From Paenibacillus sp. FSL H7-0331 (GTDB taxonomy: Bacteria > Bacillota > Bacilli > Paenibacillales > NBRC-103111), in the NCBI RefSeq assembly GCF_001956045.1, contig NZ_MRTH01000095.1, positions 1 to 7,164 of the forward strand: 7,164 bases of DNA. Direction: 5' to 3'. The notes beneath the pieces were generated by a model. That model did no database searches. It was not told the DNA's origin and saw only the letters and a program-made list of their open reading frames with translations. Every line of letters starts with the position of its first letter. Within the stretch, counting starts at the first letter, position 1. This document shows, one piece after another, positions 6,051 through 7,164 of this stretch. The translations under genes were made by a program, and so were the position numbers.

Positions 6051-6674
6051 GTGAGGATGTATTCTAAAAGCATCAGAATATTGATTGGTGTTGTTTTTAT
6101 CGTTTGTGTAGTGGGAGGTGCAATGGCATTCCAAAGCACATATGCTAAAATTACGATTAATCAAAGCCACACAAATCCTCCTAAATATCCTGAAAATGAA
6201 AATGGAAAGACATACGGTTCTGCTGAAGAAGCCACCTCTGTTGAAATGCTATCTGACTTAATCCATAAAGGAAGTGTTGATGGCATTGCAGGATATGTAT
6301 TGAAAAAAGATTATCTCGAAGAACTTGGTCGTGATGTCCCGCTATATGATGTTGATGGGAAAACCATAATTGGTTCTTTTCATATTAGCGGCGCTAAGAA
6401 TATGAACTTCTATCCTAAAAATAAAAACGGAAAGACATACGGTTCTGCCACAGATGCTACTTCTCCAGAAACGGTACCGGAATTAATAAGTGCTATAGGT
6501 GTGGATCGCACACAAGGATATTTGCTGAAAAAAGACATAAACGGTGAGCAACCAAAATCACCCGAGGAAGCCATTGCAATACAGAACAGTAGATCACCAG
6601 GTGGTCGTGATATTCCGCTGTATGACGTTGATGGTGAAACCGTAATTGGTGTGTTTCATGTTGGAGAAAAGTAA
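6051..6674 (+). CDS. Exported protein with two tandem copies of a GKTYGS...IPLYDVDG module
   Basis: GTG 6051 is chosen because AAGGGGTG (6037-6044) lies 6 nt before it; GTG 6042 overlaps that ribosome site and ATG 6057 is too far. The 207-aa product has a basic N-terminus, a hydrophobic core (about 9-27) and possible signal-peptidase sites after AMA (26) or TYA (32), so it is secreted or membrane-anchored. The mature part holds two copies of one module: residues 46-112 and 121-204. Each begins YPxNxNGKTYGSA and ends (I/V)PLYDVDGxTxIGxFH. The second has about 20 extra residues (around 165-185, containing KSPEEAIAIQ) that the first lacks. From memory, similar single modules occur in exported Bacillales proteins and at the C-terminus of some BlaR1/M56-like peptidases; this was not checked. 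Function unknown. A probable ECF-type promoter upstream suggests an envelope-stress link. Confidence 0.88.
   Translation: MRMYSKSIRILIGVVFIVCVVGGAMAFQSTYAKITINQSHTNPPKYPENENGKTYGSAEEATSVEMLSDLIHKGSVDGIAGYVLKKDYLEELGRDVPLYDVDGKTIIGSFHISGAKNMNFYPKNKNGKTYGSATDATSPETVPELISAIGVDRTQGYLLKKDINGEQPKSPEEAIAIQNSRSPGGRDIPLYDVDGETVIGVFHVGEK
6186..6386 (+). repeat. Coding repeat, module copy 1
   Basis: Encodes residues 46-112 of the exported protein. It shares with copy 2 a perfect 20-bp identity (6204-6223 equals 6429-6448, GGAAAGACATACGGTTCTGC) and a long near-identity over the LYDVDG segment. This points to an internal duplication rather than convergence. Confidence 0.85.
6411..6662 (+). repeat. Coding repeat, module copy 2
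   Basis: Encodes residues 121-204 of the exported protein. It is the longer copy, with about 20 residues between the LLKKD and RDIPLYDVDG blocks that are missing from copy 1. Copy 1 has probably lost this part, because single modules of this type elsewhere appear (from memory) to include it. Confidence 0.8.
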
Positions 6675-6774
6675 CAAAACAGTATGTCCAAGTGTTACGG
6701 GCAGTTATGCTCAATAAGGAAATACATGAATAATTGTGTCATTCTTAATAAATTTTTGAATGAGGTCTGAACTA

Positions 6775-7164
6775 ATGATAATTTATAAAAGCGATGAAAT
6801 GCCATCATTGAAGGAAGTCATAGCACTATATAACAGAGCTACTTTAAGACGACCTAACGACGAGAGACGAATGGAATTGATGTTAAAGAATGCAAATATT
6901 AAAGTATCCGCTTGGCATAACGGGAAGTTAGTGGGTTTCCTAAGAGCATTCACAGATTTTTGCTTTGATTGTTACATTAACGATATTGCTGTTGACCCTG
7001 AGTACCAGGGAACGGGAATCGGTAAAGGACTAGTAGAGAATTTAAAACCACAATTAGAAAAGGGTACATTGATGTTCCTTATATCCGCCCCTGAATCTAA
7101 AAGTTTTTATAAAAAAATCGGATTTAATAATTTTAAAGATATCGAAGATACATGGCACCAAGTT
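6775..7164 (+). CDS. GNAT-family N-acetyltransferase, 3' end beyond window
   Basis: ATG 6775 follows GAGGT (6762-6766) at 8 nt spacing, and the frame is open for 130 codons to the window edge. Seen: the acetyl-CoA-binding motif A region INDIAVDPEYQGTGIGKGL with the Q-G-x-G-x-G pyrophosphate loop at residues 78-83, and the C-terminal motif FYKKIGF (111-117). Single-domain GNAT enzymes are about 135-150 residues long, so only a few residues should be missing. The protein is cytoplasmic and transfers acetyl from acetyl-CoA to an amine; the substrate (small molecule, antibiotic or protein) cannot be told. It lies 100 nt after the exported-protein gene with no clear terminator between, so read-through from that gene is possible. 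Confidence 0.92.
   Translation, partial: MIIYKSDEMPSLKEVIALYNRATLRRPNDERRMELMLKNANIKVSAWHNGKLVGFLRAFTDFCFDCYINDIAVDPEYQGTGIGKGLVENLKPQLEKGTLMFLISAPESKSFYKKIGFNNFKDIEDTWHQV

Noticed and set aside
6671..6698. GTAACA / TGTTAC inverted repeat just after the duplicated-module gene
   Set aside because: 6-bp AT-rich arms, 16-nt loop and no T-run, so not a credible terminator.
1..7164. CRISPR arrays, tRNA/rRNA genes, insertion sequences
   Set aside because: I found no regularly spaced repeat-spacer units, no tRNA-like cloverleaf ends, and no transposase frame or terminal inverted repeats on either strand.

Overview
The window looks like chromosomal DNA of a low-to-moderate-GC Gram-positive bacterium of the Bacillales, most like Paenibacillus or a relative. 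This rests on strong GGAGG-type ribosome sites, TTG/GTG starts, Sec signal peptides without outer-membrane features, a BcrA-type ABC pair next to an OmpR-family two-component system, and the style of the proteins. The genus is inferred from protein style, not proven. All recognisable genes are on the + strand.

Left edge (1-555): a broken serine hydrolase (beta-lactamase / penicillin-binding-protein fold). It keeps the SxxK motif and a YNT motif but stops just after them. A short hydrophobic in-frame segment follows and looks like the C-terminal tail of a membrane protein. This is a decayed or deleted locus.

Centre (about 652-5930): one likely transcription unit. It starts with a promoter that has a perfect TATAAT, a poor -35, and a perfect 11-bp tandem direct repeat just upstream. 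The repeat lies within a ladder of four TTnAnn hexamers of the kind bound by PhoP/OmpR-family regulators. A perfect GGAAACGTTTCC palindrome sits at the expected transcription start. The genes are: a 423-aa secreted protein of unknown function; a strong hairpin with only a weak T-run (probable attenuator); a BcrA-type ABC ATPase; its ABC-2 permease, overlapping by 14 nt; a two-TM histidine kinase; and an OmpR-family response regulator. The spacings of the last four genes (overlap, 12 nt, 17 nt) point to translationally linked expression. The working model is that the kinase senses a cell-envelope or extracellular cue through its roughly 130-residue external domain, the regulator (or PhoP) drives the promoter, and the secreted protein and ABC transporter are the outputs. 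A possible remnant reading frame and a good rho-independent terminator close the unit.

Right side (5932-7164): an ECF-sigma-like promoter precedes a 207-aa exported protein made of two copies of one module. A GNAT acetyltransferase gene then runs off the window end.

The points most worth a second look are the phased repeat promoter, the unrecognised secreted protein tied to an ABC/two-component cassette, the attenuator between them, and the duplicated-module exported protein under a likely ECF promoter.
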